Source: Bin87 sp965116565
GTDB lineage: Bacteria > Chloroflexota > Dehalococcoidia > Lucifugimonadales > UBA3495
Direction of reading: 5' to 3'
DNA length: 64,000 nucleotides
Assembly: GCA_965116565.1 (NCBI GenBank)
Contig: OZ220699.1
Coordinates: 2,108,001 to 2,172,000, forward strand
Made by a program: the position numbers and the translations under genes. The notes beneath the pieces were generated by a model. The model searched no databases and was not told the origin of the DNA. It worked only from the letters and a program-made list of their open reading frames with translations. Numbering within the stretch: position 1 is the first letter of the stretch; each line of letters begins with the position of its first letter. Of this stretch, positions 17,040 to 26,730 are shown piece by piece.

Positions 17040-19468
17040 ATCCCTGCAACGGTTTCTGGGGTTCCGGCGGGAGCAGGGCGAAGGCTCCAACGTCTGCGTT
17101 GGCGACCTGCAGAACGAACGTCTGGTATCGGTTGGCTTAAGGGGTCCCGCGACAATCCGCACCGTCGCGTCCTCGCGCTTGTAGGTCTGATCCACCCGGC
17201 TCTTGATCAGCTTGGTGAGATTGGACCTTCGCTGCTTCTCGTCGGTGCCATTGACTCTGAATATCCCCTCGGCATCGTCGTCGTTGGGATCACTCAGCGC
17301 CACCAGCGCCAGGTCCTTGGTCACAACCGGAATCGACTGGTGGGTGTCCTACCACCACTGCACGAAGGGACGCTGCGCCGCTTCGGCCGCGTTGATAGCC
17401 CGCTCTTCGAACCCCACCGTGTTGCCGGCGAAGTCGGTGAATCCGGCGGCTTCGAGAATCGCAGCGGTCTGCCGCTGCCACGCGGGATAGGGCCGGAGGC
17501 CCTGGGGCAATGTGGATGCCGGTGGTTCGTCCTGTTCCAGCCAGTGATGCACCCGGGATAGCGCCGCGTTCCGGTACGTGGGCAGGTTGGTCGCCAGGTG
17601 GTCTTCGACGTCGGGATGCCGGGAACCTGTGCGCTGGTTCAGTCGCTCCACCCCGGCGGACATGCTGACGTTGTTCGCGGTGCCCATCATCAGGTAGTTG
17701 CGAGGATTCAGGACGAAGTTCCTGCTGGTGCCCTGGTCTCGGTCGGTGAATGAATGGTCTGCGGTGAGCAACTCGGCCAAGACAGCGCTGGACATCGCGC
17801 CCGACAGGTCGCCCAGCGGCGCCACGGCGGCGGCGGTTTGCAGGTCGCCGCCACCCGCTTCTCAAACTCTGGTGTCTCCCCCGGTGAGTAGCTGGTCCGC
17901 ATGGGCAGCTGGCCGGTGGTCAGCACCGCCGTCAATTTGGCCAGCAGCGTCGCCCCCGTGCCCGACTTGGGCTTGTCGAACATGAACATGGGCGCGATGT
18001 CGCAGGACCGTCGGCACGTGCCGGTCACAATAGCCGCATACAGGTGCGTCCAGTCTGCCGTGTGTTTGGCGAAAGGGAAGTCGTGGAACGGGTCGTCCAG
18101 ATCAGCGACAGCCCGTTCGATGGGTACGGGCGTGAACGGATGCCGGTTCTGCAAATACACCCGCTCGTCGGAGGTGATAGCCCGCCTCGGTGATCAGCCG
18201 GTCGCCGTTGCCGTTGAGGAAGGGGTGAGTCATTACTACCTCACCTCGGCCGCGCCCTCCTTCGGGCAGCCTGCGGAGCAGGCAAGCGCGGCCGCCGTGC
18301 CGTGCCGGTCGTTGTCCGGCGTGACCTGGATGGACATACCGATGACCGGCGAATAGTCGGCTCTGTGCGCGCCGCTGGCTCCGCCCTGGTGGGAGAACCC
18401 GTCCAGCCGCGCGCGGCAACTGCCTCTGCCGTCGTCCCGCCCTCTATGATTATCGCCCGGGCCTGCGCCGCGGAACCGTCACAATTGGAACTCTCGGCCG
18501 CCGTGTGACTGCACGAACTGCACGGATTGGACACCGATAGATTTACGGACGAGCCGTTTTCGGGGTTCTCCACGCTTGGAGCCGTGCGTTCCAGCAACAG
18601 AAATCCGTCCGTCGGCCAGACGCGCCGCTTCTCATCGCGTCTGAGCCAGGATGCTTGTGGGCGAAGCGATCATCGTAGTCCTTGCGCCAACAGGCGCCGT
18701 CGTATCACTCCACCACCTGCACGGCCTCTTCGCCGGTGAGGCGATTGTGATAAGTCTGCTCACTCACCAGATAGGGCTGGCCGTTGCCGTAGGATGGGCC
18801 GGGCGGCGCATGTACCGGGAGTCCCATGTGAGGGGTGATCCGCCGCTGGGCTTCAAGCCGGTCAGACTTGCCGCTGCTATGGTTGTGACAGTGGAAGTAA
18901 ACCCGGCCGTCTTTCTCTGTGGCCCAGCAGCCGTTGGGGTTGTCGCCTCCCACGCGACAGGCCCGGGAGTTGAAACTGGACCAGCCCCGGTTGCCCCGGC
19001 GCGATGGCTTGGTGCCGCCAGCCGACGCCGCGGCGTGGGCCTCTTCCAGGGTGAACGTTTGAAGAAGATGCAGGCATGGAATCCCTCGCGGTGTTTTACC
19101 CAATCGTAGGGCATCCGGGGCTAGCGCCTGCTCCGGGGCCCCATTAGCCGTGCAACCCGCATGTGTTGCGAGGCGCTCTTTGATGTCCGCCATGCTGAGG
19201 TTCATGTTGCGGGGTGTGATGACTCCCGCGGGCAGGTCGTGCCGGTCGGTCTGGTACCCGCACGTCTGGCGGATGCCCCAATCATGCGCATCGATGCGGA
19301 GATCGTGGCGGCCGCAGCGTGGGCAATCGGCGATGGGATACCTGCCCTCAGCCACCGCGGGGCTAGTCGTCGTGCCGCCGCCTGCAGTAAACCGGCGCGT
19401 CGCCTCGACCGTGGGTGTCAATGAAAAGCCCGGACCAAACGCACACGGATTTGGCGTTCACCGTGTTC
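17040..19468 (-). pseudogene. Phage/plasmid-type primase-helicase, multiply frameshifted
   Basis: Minus-strand segments read in order as one large replication protein. The N-terminal zinc ribbon is YPIADCPRCGRHDLRID near 19340 and a primase-like DGRVYFHCHNHS lies near 18900. A YLQNRHPFTPVPIERAVADL segment follows near 18150. The Walker-like loop MFMFDKPKSGTGATLLAKL is near 17960, NFVLNPRNYLMMGTANNV near 17700, and a helicase C-terminal region (TKDLALVALSDPNDDDAEG) ends near 17100. Phase changes occur near 18240, 17830 and 17340. Each segment is well preserved while the whole is broken, so decay is recent or consists of a few indels. Confidence 0.6.
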
Positions 19469-19469
19469 A

Positions 19470-19811
19470 TCACTCCTCTCCGAACAACCGGGCTTCCTGA
19501 TACTCGCCTGCGACGACTTCGACCTCCCGCCGTTTCGCGAGACACTCGGCCAGTGCCTTGGTTGCCCGCTCAGCAGCCTCGGCATGGTGTTCCGGGCTCT
19601 AGTCCCGCCGTTCCCTCAGGACGATGAGCTCCGAACCATGGCCCACCTTGAGATCGTGAAAGCTCCAGCCATGAGGCTCCAGGCTGTTGACGGTCTGCTG
19701 TACGTCGTGAGTGGTTTCTCTGGCGACGACCTTTCAGGGCTCGTGCCGGGGGAATTTCGACCCCGCCTTCCTGAGCTTCTCGTTGAGCGGGCAGAGTGGG
19801 AAAGGGTCGCA
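19470..19811 (-). pseudogene. Remnants of small phage-like proteins
   Basis: Two minus-strand pieces look protein-like. The first reads CPLNEKLRKAGSKFPRHEP, an in-frame stop, then TVNSLEPHGWSFHDLKVG to 19602. The second reads AERATKALAECLAKRREVEV and ends GEE at TGA 19470-19472. The next gene's ATG overlaps that stop (ATGA), preserving the old operon layout. The function is unknown. Confidence 0.4.
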
Positions 19812-20188
19812 CCGGTGGGCGGCGGACTGGCCGATGAACACGACGAATGGGCCGAGGGGCGTCGCTATCTCACCATCATCAACCAACACCACGACCCGGA
19901 CTTACCAGCAGGCCACATCCCGGAGGCGGCAGCCTACACCACATCAAAGAGGATGACGCCAATTGCACCTATTGACAGAACCAACCCTGCAATCTGGTCG
20001 CTGTGGCCAGGTCATTTGGTTGGCCTCTATTTTGATCCGGTAGGTTTTCATAACCGGCGTTAGGCTGCCTCTTGGGGTCAGGTTCGGTCTCTTTTGGTTG
20101 CGCTAAATGAGCGGACCATTCGTGCGATGGGCGGGAAGGCTCTCAGGCTACTTCGTTCTTGCCACTCACTCTTGGGTTTCTTATGACC

Positions 20189-20275
20189 TGGTGCCGAAGG
20201 TCAGACTCGAACTGACACGGGATATTATCCCACCGGTTTTTGAGACCGGCGCGTCTACCATTCCGCCACTTCGGC
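20189..20275 (-). tRNA. tRNA-Leu (anticodon CAA)
   Basis: The minus strand folds as an 87-base tRNA with encoded CCA. The acceptor arms are GCCGAAG and CTTCGGC. The anticodon stem is CCGGT/ACCGG around loop CTCAAAA, giving anticodon CAA. A long variable arm (TGGGATAATATCCCG) is typical of Leu, and the T-loop is GTTCGAGTC. Its 3' end faces the decayed mobile element. Confidence 0.95.
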
Positions 20276-20386
20276 CCTCCTCCAGAAGTATAGCACGGTT
20301 GCGCCTACCCACTGCCCCGTTGTAGCATTGATGCCCGAATCACTCGACATTACGCACCGAACTTAGGCAGCAATAAGCGGGGCGCC

Positions 20387-20842
20387 ATGACCAGCATCAA
20401 GGAACGCTTGGACGAAGATATCCGCAACACCATGCGTGCCCGCGACCGCGAGCGCCTGGATACCCTCCGGTTCCTGAAGAGCCAGATCCAGATGGCGGAA
20501 AAGAACGCTCTAAAAGAACTCGACGAAGACGGCGTTACCGATGTGATCACCAAGCAGGCCAAAGACCGCAGGGAAAGCATCGAGATGTTTGGCCAGGGCG
20601 GCCGGGCCGACCTCGTGGAAAAAGAGCAGGCCGCCCTCGCTATCCTGCAGGAATACATGCCCGAGCAGATGGACGCCGATGCCATCGAGACTCTCGCCCG
20701 CCAGGTCATATCCGAGGTCGGCGCGGCCGGCCCCGGCGACCGCGGCAAGGTCATGGGCCGCATCATGCCCCAGGTGCGCGGCAAAGCCGACGGCAGCGAG
20801 GTCAACGCCGTCGTCTCCCGCCTGTTGGAATCCCTGGGTTAA
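20387..20842 (+). CDS. yqeY: GatB/YqeY domain protein
   Basis: 151 residues, the normal length of YqeY. It starts SIKERLDEDIRNTMRARDR, with the LRFLKSQIQMAEK helix, EMFGQGGRADLVEKEQ and the tail YMPEQ...VMGRIMPQVRGKADG. The family resembles the tRNA-binding tail of GatB amidotransferase; its exact role is unsettled. It is the first gene of a + strand run and is followed after eight bases by purQ. Confidence 0.92.
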   Translation: MTSIKERLDEDIRNTMRARDRERLDTLRFLKSQIQMAEKNALKELDEDGVTDVITKQAKDRRESIEMFGQGGRADLVEKEQAALAILQEYMPEQMDADAIETLARQVISEVGAAGPGDRGKVMGRIMPQVRGKADGSEVNAVVSRLLESLG

Positions 20843-20850
20843 TCGCCGCC

Positions 20851-21564
20851 ATGCGCTTCGGCATCCTGGTCTTCCCCGGGACTTGGAGCGATACCGATTG
20901 CCATCACGCCGTGAACGGCGTGCTCGGTCAGGACGCCGGCTACGTCTGGCACAAGGACAGCGATCTCACCGGATATGACGCCATCATCGTCCCCGGCGGC
21001 TTCTCCTACGGCGACTATCTCAGGGCCGGAGCCATCGCCCGATTTTCCCAGGTGATGGATGCCGTGCGCGACTTCGCCCACGACGGCGGTCCCGTGATCG
21101 GCATCTGCAACGGGTTCCAGATACTCTGCGAAGCCGGCCTGCTCCCGGGAGCGCTCCGACGCAACGGCCATCTCGAATACCGCTGCCAGTGGACCCACCT
21201 CCGCGCCGAGCGCAACGACACCCTGTTCACCACCCGGTGCCGGACCGACTGGCCGCTGGCCGTCCCCGTCTCCCACGGCGAGGGCAGCTACTACGCCGAC
21301 CCGGCCACCGTCGCCAGTCTTGAGGCGAACGGACGCGTCCTGTTCCGCTACTGCGAACCGGACGGGCCCGTGACCGGCGAGGCCAATCCCAACGGTTCCG
21401 TTGCCAACATCGCCGGCATCATCAACGAAAACGGCAACGTCCTGGGCATGATGCCGCACCCCGAACGTAGCTGTGAGTTGTTGCTGGGGTCCGACGATGG
21501 CAATCTGATTTTCGGGTCCATCGTTGATGCGGTGGAAGGCCGACTGGCGGGGCGCCCCCGCTGA
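20851..21564 (+). CDS. purQ: Phosphoribosylformylglycinamidine synthase, glutaminase subunit PurQ
   Basis: 237 residues of class I glutamine amidotransferase. It releases ammonia from glutamine for PurL in step four of purine synthesis. The nucleophile Cys86 lies in VIGICNGFQ, and His203 and Glu205 in MMPHPER complete the triad. The start MRFGILVFPGTWSD is normal, with oxyanion segment VPGGFSYGDYLRAG. purL follows at 22524 after one intervening transporter gene. The small third subunit PurS is not seen in the window. Confidence 0.95.
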   Translation: MRFGILVFPGTWSDTDCHHAVNGVLGQDAGYVWHKDSDLTGYDAIIVPGGFSYGDYLRAGAIARFSQVMDAVRDFAHDGGPVIGICNGFQILCEAGLLPGALRRNGHLEYRCQWTHLRAERNDTLFTTRCRTDWPLAVPVSHGEGSYYADPATVASLEANGRVLFRYCEPDGPVTGEANPNGSVANIAGIINENGNVLGMMPHPERSCELLLGSDDGNLIFGSIVDAVEGRLAGRPR

Positions 21565-21566
21565 CA

Positions 21567-22490
21567 ATGCTCCTTTCCATCGGGCTCGCGTGCATCGCGG
21601 TTTTGGGGTTCGGGAGTTCCGCCGTGCTGGCCAGGCTCAGCATGACCTCGCAAAGCGCGATACGACCCATGCCCGGCGCGCTCATCTCACTGGTGGCATC
21701 CACGCTCCTCGCCGGCGGCCTCACCCTCGTTTTCGAGTTCGAGGCGGCGATCACCTTGCCCGCCATCGCTATGCTCTGGCTTTTGGCAAACGGGATACTG
21801 ACCTATCTCGGTGGCCGTTCCCAGCAATTTATCGCCATCAACTTGATCGGCGCGTCGCGGGTGACTCCCATCGTCGGGAGCGCGGCGCTGTTTTCCGCTA
21901 TGTACGCCATCACCCTGACCCGTCTGGGTGTCCCTGGTTTCAACGAGCACCTGAACCCGCTACTGGGGTTGGGTACCGTGGTGGTCGTCATCGGGCTGGC
22001 GTTGACCGGCGGCAACTTTCTGCGCAACAGTTGGGGGCGCGACTGGAAGTCGGTCGCAGGATACGGACTCGCGATCCTGGCCGCAGCCTGCTACGGAGCG
22101 TCCACGCTGAGTGGGCGAGTGCTGAGCATTCAGTTCGGCTCGCCGTTGATCATGGCCGCCGGCAGCATGTTCTTCGCCACCTTGATCCTTGCGCCCGTAT
22201 TTGGTAGGGAAGCCGCGCAGAAATCCGTCAGTTCCGGCTGGGCCCCATTGTTCGTGTTCCTGTCGGGATTCGCCGCAGCATGCGCCGTGATCGGGCTGTA
22301 TTTCGCCGTCACACGCGAGGGATCCAACATCTTGGTCATTTCTCCCATCGTGTCCTGCAATCCACTTGTTACCCTCTTCCTCGCCCGCATTTTCCTCCGC
22401 CATTCCGAATCAGTTACGACGGAGTTGCTGATTGGCACATTGATGGCCGTCGGCGGGGTGGCGCTCGTGGTGGTTGGCGGCATACTCTAG
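21567..22490 (+). CDS. EamA/DMT-family transporter
   Basis: 307 residues with about ten hydrophobic helices arranged as two EamA halves (about 1-145 and 155-305). Helices such as LLSIGLACIAVLGFGSSAVL and the final GTLMAVGGVALVVVGGIL are typical of the drug/metabolite transporter superfamily. It starts two bases after purQ and ends 33 bases before purL, so it is co-transcribed with purine genes. The substrate is unknown; a purine or related metabolite is only a guess from context. Confidence 0.85.
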   Translation: MLLSIGLACIAVLGFGSSAVLARLSMTSQSAIRPMPGALISLVASTLLAGGLTLVFEFEAAITLPAIAMLWLLANGILTYLGGRSQQFIAINLIGASRVTPIVGSAALFSAMYAITLTRLGVPGFNEHLNPLLGLGTVVVVIGLALTGGNFLRNSWGRDWKSVAGYGLAILAAACYGASTLSGRVLSIQFGSPLIMAAGSMFFATLILAPVFGREAAQKSVSSGWAPLFVFLSGFAAACAVIGLYFAVTREGSNILVISPIVSCNPLVTLFLARIFLRHSESVTTELLIGTLMAVGGVALVVVGGIL

Positions 22491-22523
22491 GCAACGACTT
22501 CGTAAACAACAGAGATCGGAACC

Positions 22524-24782
22524 ATGCCCGTAAGCAAAGAAATCCTTGACGAAATCGCACTGTCCCCCGCCGAATACCAGATGATCGTCGATCGACTGGA
22601 TCGTGAGCCCAACCCCATCGAGCTGGGCATGTTTGGCGCACTCTGGAGCGAGCACTGCGGATACAAGCATTCCCGGCCCCTGCTGGGCATGCTCCCCTCC
22701 GCCTCGGGGCGTACCCTCTCCCAGGCCGGCGCCGAAAATGCCGGCGCCATCGACATCGGGGATGGCCTGGCCGTGGTGTTCAAGGTGGAATCCCACAATC
22801 ATCCGTCCGCCGTGGAACCGCTGCAAGGCGCCGCCACCGGCGTCGGCGGCATCGTCCGCGACATCCTCGCCATGGGCGCCCGACCCGTCGCCTTGCTAAA
22901 CTCACTCAGGTTCGGCCCGCCCGATGATGCCGCAAATCGCCGGCTGTTGCGCGGCGTGGTGGACGGCATCGGCTGGTACGGAAACTGCATCGGCGTCCCC
23001 GACGTGGCCGGCGAAATTTATTTCGACGAGTCCTACTCCCAGAACCCGTTGGTCAACGCCATGTGCGTTGGCATCGCTCGCATCGATGACTTGGCCAGCG
23101 CCTCGGCCGACACCCCCGGCGACGTCCTGCTCCTCGTCGGGGCCGGCACCGGCCGCGACGGCATCCACGGCGCGTCAGGGTTGGCTTCCCGTACTTTTGA
23201 GGAGGAGCAGGAACTGCGCCCCACCGTCCAGGTGGGCAATCCCTTCCTCGAAAAGGTCCTTATCGAAGCCTGCCTGGAAGCGCTGGGCACCGGAAGGGTA
23301 CGTGCGTTGCAGGACCTCGGCGCAGCCGGCCTGACCAGCGCCGCCGTCGAATCCGTTGCCAGGGGTGGGCGCGGGTTCTCGCTTGACATAAACCAGGTCC
23401 ATCGGCGCGAAGAGGGCATGACCGGCTACGAGGTCATGTTGTCCGAGTCACAGGAGCGCATGCTCTTGGTGACCGCGCCGGAACACGTCCCGGCCATTAG
23501 CCGGGTTTTCGACAAATGGGACGTTCCGTGCCGTGCCATCGGCGTGGTCACCGGGGAACAGGTCGCTCGCGTGGCGGACGGCTCCGATACCCTGGCCGCT
23601 GCCCCGGTTCCCCACCTGTCCGATGCGCCAAGGTACCGTCTCAACGGCGCCCCATCGGCGGAAGATGCGGCGCGCCAGCGTTTGAACTTGTCGGACGTCC
23701 CGATTCCGTCCGACGTTGGTTTGGGCGACGCGAACGACGTATTGCTGAAATTGCTGGCATCCCCAAACATCGCCAGCAAACGCCAGGTTTACCGCCAGTA
23801 CGACCACCAGGTGCAGACTAATACCGTTATCGGGCCGGGCGCCGGCGATGCGGCGGTACTCCGCGTCAAGGGAACCGGCAAGGCCATCGCCGTCGCCATC
23901 GACGGCAACGGTCGCCTGTGTTTCCTCGACCCCTATCGCGGCGGGCAGCGTGTCATCGCCGAGGTAACGCGCAACCTCACCTGCGTCGGCGCGGAACCCC
24001 TGGCCCTGACCGATTGCCTCAACTTCGGCAACCCTGAACGGTCGGATATCCACTACCAACTTGAACAGTGCATTGCGGGCATGGCGGACGCTTGCCGCAC
24101 GTTGGGCGTCCCCGTCGTGAGCGGCAACGTCAGCCTCTACAACGAAAGCCAGGGCACGGCAATCTTCCCAACTCCCATCGTCGGTGGGTTGGGCCTGCTG
24201 GAAGACGTCCAGCGTCATGCCGGAGCCGGATTCCCCTCCGATGGACTGTCCGTGGTTTTGCTCGGCGCCGGCGGGTTGTCAGCCGCCGATGCTGACCTGG
24301 CCGGCTGCGAGTACCTCCACTCAATCCACGGCATGATCCGCGGCCGCCCCGATATCGACCTGTCATTGGAGCAGCGCGTTCAGACGCTTTGCCGCCGCCT
24401 GATCGCCGACGGCGTCGCCCTGTCCGCCCACGACTGCTCGGATGGCGGGTTCGCCGTCGCGCTGGCCGAATCCTGCATCCTGGGTGACACCAGCGTCGGC
24501 GGGCGCGGCCCGGTCGGATTCACCGCATCGCCAACGTTTGCCCAAGCAGTTCCCGGCCGTTGGGATGCTGCTCTGTTCGGTGAAGCCGCGTCTCGTATCC
24601 TTATCGCTGTTGAACCTGCAGCGTTGCCGGAGGTGCTGGTCGCCGCTCGCGAGGGTCAGGTACCCGCTTGCGAGGTGGGCACGACCGGAGGCAGCCGGCT
24701 GATCATCGGTCCGCTGATCGACGTCGTCCTTGACGAGGCCGCCGGCGCTTGGTACGGAGGACTCTCCCGGGCTTGGGGCTGA
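22524..24782 (+). CDS. purL: Phosphoribosylformylglycinamidine synthase, large subunit PurL
   Basis: 752 residues, the length of the small (non-fused) PurL. It carries SEHCGYKHSRPLL near the N-terminus, VVFKVESHNHPSAVEP (the ATP/FGAR site) and GAATGVGGIVRDI. The second half repeats the AIR-synthase-like fold (DCLNFGNPERS, VVSGNVSLYNES). It makes FGAM from FGAR, ATP and ammonia supplied by PurQ (20851-21564). A separate PurS is normally needed and must be elsewhere. Confidence 0.96.
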   Translation: MPVSKEILDEIALSPAEYQMIVDRLDREPNPIELGMFGALWSEHCGYKHSRPLLGMLPSASGRTLSQAGAENAGAIDIGDGLAVVFKVESHNHPSAVEPLQGAATGVGGIVRDILAMGARPVALLNSLRFGPPDDAANRRLLRGVVDGIGWYGNCIGVPDVAGEIYFDESYSQNPLVNAMCVGIARIDDLASASADTPGDVLLLVGAGTGRDGIHGASGLASRTFEEEQELRPTVQVGNPFLEKVLIEACLEALGTGRVRALQDLGAAGLTSAAVESVARGGRGFSLDINQVHRREEGMTGYEVMLSESQERMLLVTAPEHVPAISRVFDKWDVPCRAIGVVTGEQVARVADGSDTLAAAPVPHLSDAPRYRLNGAPSAEDAARQRLNLSDVPIPSDVGLGDANDVLLKLLASPNIASKRQVYRQYDHQVQTNTVIGPGAGDAAVLRVKGTGKAIAVAIDGNGRLCFLDPYRGGQRVIAEVTRNLTCVGAEPLALTDCLNFGNPERSDIHYQLEQCIAGMADACRTLGVPVVSGNVSLYNESQGTAIFPTPIVGGLGLLEDVQRHAGAGFPSDGLSVVLLGAGGLSAADADLAGCEYLHSIHGMIRGRPDIDLSLEQRVQTLCRRLIADGVALSAHDCSDGGFAVALAESCILGDTSVGGRGPVGFTASPTFAQAVPGRWDAALFGEAASRILIAVEPAALPEVLVAAREGQVPACEVGTTGGSRLIIGPLIDVVLDEAAGAWYGGLSRAWG

Positions 24783-24810
24783 CCCGATCCTGGGATCTGC
24801 CCCGTCCTGC

Positions 24811-26397
24811 CTAGGAAAAGATAACCGCCGGTTCGGCGTCGTCGGCAGACTCGGCGTGGGCGGCTTCCGCCGAACCGTGTTCATCCAATGCCGGCGTGGC
24901 CAGGGCATCGTTGATTCCCACCTTGACGGTGGTTGGCGGTTCGTAGTGCATGCCCAATCGCACCGCCAGGGCCAATCCAACCAGCGGGTGTTCGTGATTC
25001 AACCCGAACACGCGCCGCCTCCGCATCCGGTTGCTTTCCGGATCGCGCACGCTCACGTTGCGGTACTGGAAAACGTCGTTGGACGCCAGGCTCCGGATCA
25101 GCTTGATCACGTACGCGCGGGTATTGTTTTCGCCCCAGTGCGAAACGATATGGCGGTCTTCCACTTCGATGCCCGCGGCCAGCGCTTCGCTGATCTCGCT
25201 GCACAGCGCGTTGAACATCACGTGATCCGCGCCGTCGCGCTCCTCCAGAGTATGACCCATCGCGATCAGGTCGGCGATGCGGTTCGTGTCTCCGTCGGCA
25301 TCGTCCGATTCGGGCAGGTCCAACTCGCCGGCGGCTTCCGACAACGCACCGCTGTAATCGATGGCTGGTGCGGTCGGCGCCGGCGCAGCCTGATCCTGTT
25401 CATCGGCTGCGCGGTCGGATCGCTCTGATTCGACGCTCGTGCCTGCGTCCGCTATTTCGTCGTCGTCGAAATCCTCCGCGGTCGTGTCCTCGGCGTCGCC
25501 ATGGTCGCGGGCTTCGATGCGGGTATCGTCGCCGTCCCCCCGGGTCGCAGTGTCGTCAGCGAATTCGTCAGCCGAGTCATCCTCCACACCGATCTGCGGA
25601 ACCGGATCCGGTTCGTCCGCCATCAGGATCCAATCCACCAGGTCAACGCTGCGTATCTTGATGTTCCCTTCCTCGGCCACCCGTAGCATCAGCTTTTTGA
25701 AACCAGAGAAACCGAGTTTCCGCTCGTCGAAACCGGCGATGCGACGCACCAGGCGCTGTTTCAAAGAGGTGAGGAGCAGCGTGTGTCCGGCTGCTCGCTC
25801 CGTCCGGATCACGTCCTCGATGGCGCGGATCACCTCCGGCAACTGGTGCCGCCCCGGGTTGCTCAGTTGCGCCGATGCGGGTTGACGGTTCCGTTGATAT
25901 GGCCCACGGTGCGGGGCCGGTTCCACGTCTATGGGATCAACGTCCGCGTCATAGAAAATCAGGCCGTCCACATGGTCGGCCATGCGCCGTGAGGTCGCCC
26001 ACGACACACCGACGACCACCACGCGCTTGCCGACCGCGCGCAGCGAGTTGATGACGTGGATGAAATCGGAGTCGCCGGACACCAGCACGAAGGTGTTGAT
26101 GTTCGGGAAATTATGGGCGGTATCTATGCAGTCCGCCGTCATCTTCACGTCGACGCTGTTTTTGACGGCTATGGTGCGGCCGGATCCGTATGAACCGCCG
26201 GGCGGCAGCCGGGTCGGCACGTACACTGGCTCAATGCCCGCCGCGTAGAGGGATGGGGGGTCCTGGATGAACTGGCTGGCGCCTTTGAGCTCGGGAGCGC
26301 GGGTCACCCAGTCTGCGTAGGCCTTGCCTACTACCACCCGGCCGTGGTTGGAGACTTCTTCCTTTAGGGCGGATACGTTCGGAGTCCTCCCCCTCAC
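24811..26397 (-). CDS. NYN-domain (LabA/DUF88-like) protein with OST-HTH/LOTUS domain
   Basis: 528 residues from the GTG at 26397. Residues 1-155 are a PIN-like NYN nuclease domain with VKMTADCIDTAHNF and VLVSGDSDFIHVI carrying the acidic site. Residues about 185-262 match an OST-HTH/LOTUS RNA-binding fold (LPEVIRAIEDVIRT...GFKKLMLRVAEE). An acidic linker (265-345) and a C-terminal domain follow. The first catalytic segment, DVALFIDWENFK, lies upstream of the GTG in the same frame (to about 26440). The in-frame region up to the TGA near 26560 has no ATG, GTG or TTG, so the true start is unresolved. An RNA-targeting role is likely. Confidence 0.8.
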   Translation of the reverse strand: MRGRTPNVSALKEEVSNHGRVVVGKAYADWVTRAPELKGASQFIQDPPSLYAAGIEPVYVPTRLPPGGSYGSGRTIAVKNSVDVKMTADCIDTAHNFPNINTFVLVSGDSDFIHVINSLRAVGKRVVVVGVSWATSRRMADHVDGLIFYDADVDPIDVEPAPHRGPYQRNRQPASAQLSNPGRHQLPEVIRAIEDVIRTERAAGHTLLLTSLKQRLVRRIAGFDERKLGFSGFKKLMLRVAEEGNIKIRSVDLVDWILMADEPDPVPQIGVEDDSADEFADDTATRGDGDDTRIEARDHGDAEDTTAEDFDDDEIADAGTSVESERSDRAADEQDQAAPAPTAPAIDYSGALSEAAGELDLPESDDADGDTNRIADLIAMGHTLEERDGADHVMFNALCSEISEALAAGIEVEDRHIVSHWGENNTRAYVIKLIRSLASNDVFQYRNVSVRDPESNRMRRRRVFGLNHEHPLVGLALAVRLGMHYEPPTTVKVGINDALATPALDEHGSAEAAHAESADDAEPAVIFS

Positions 26398-26730
26398 CGC
26401 CAGGCTGATCTTGAAGTTCTCCCAATCTATAAATAATGCTACGTCTTCACTGAATGCCGGGTTGCCATTGACATTTTGAATAGCGATGATGGAACCTCTG
26501 CGTGCCCCTCGTTGGAGCGTTTGTACCGTAAAGTGTATTCTGACGCACCAATAGCGTCAAGTTGATTCGAATACCGGCCAACTTGGTAGTGAATTTCTTC
26601 CGACAAATGAACAGCCCGGCTGAAATCCATCATTGATGGCGATAATGCCTTGTGGTATCGTGCCGCCGATTTGGTCTGGCGTGTGATAATTGGAAAACCA
26701 CCGTCCCTGTCGATAGGTCGGGCACTAACC

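Larger units (their letters stand above)
14026..20188. mobile_element. Decayed integrative element beside tRNA-Leu
   Basis: About 6 kb contain only broken genes, nearly all on the minus strand: an IS630-type transposase, HNH nuclease, Zn-finger, primase-helicase and small phage-like proteins. The region abuts the 3' end of tRNA-Leu(CAA) at 20189, a usual site for phage and island integration. I found no integrase and no second copy of the tRNA 3' end, so the left boundary is uncertain and might lie nearer 13.9 kb. Confidence 0.5.

Noticed and set aside
24783..24810. Terminator between purL and the NYN gene
   Set aside because: The 28-base gap has no stable hairpin or T-run.
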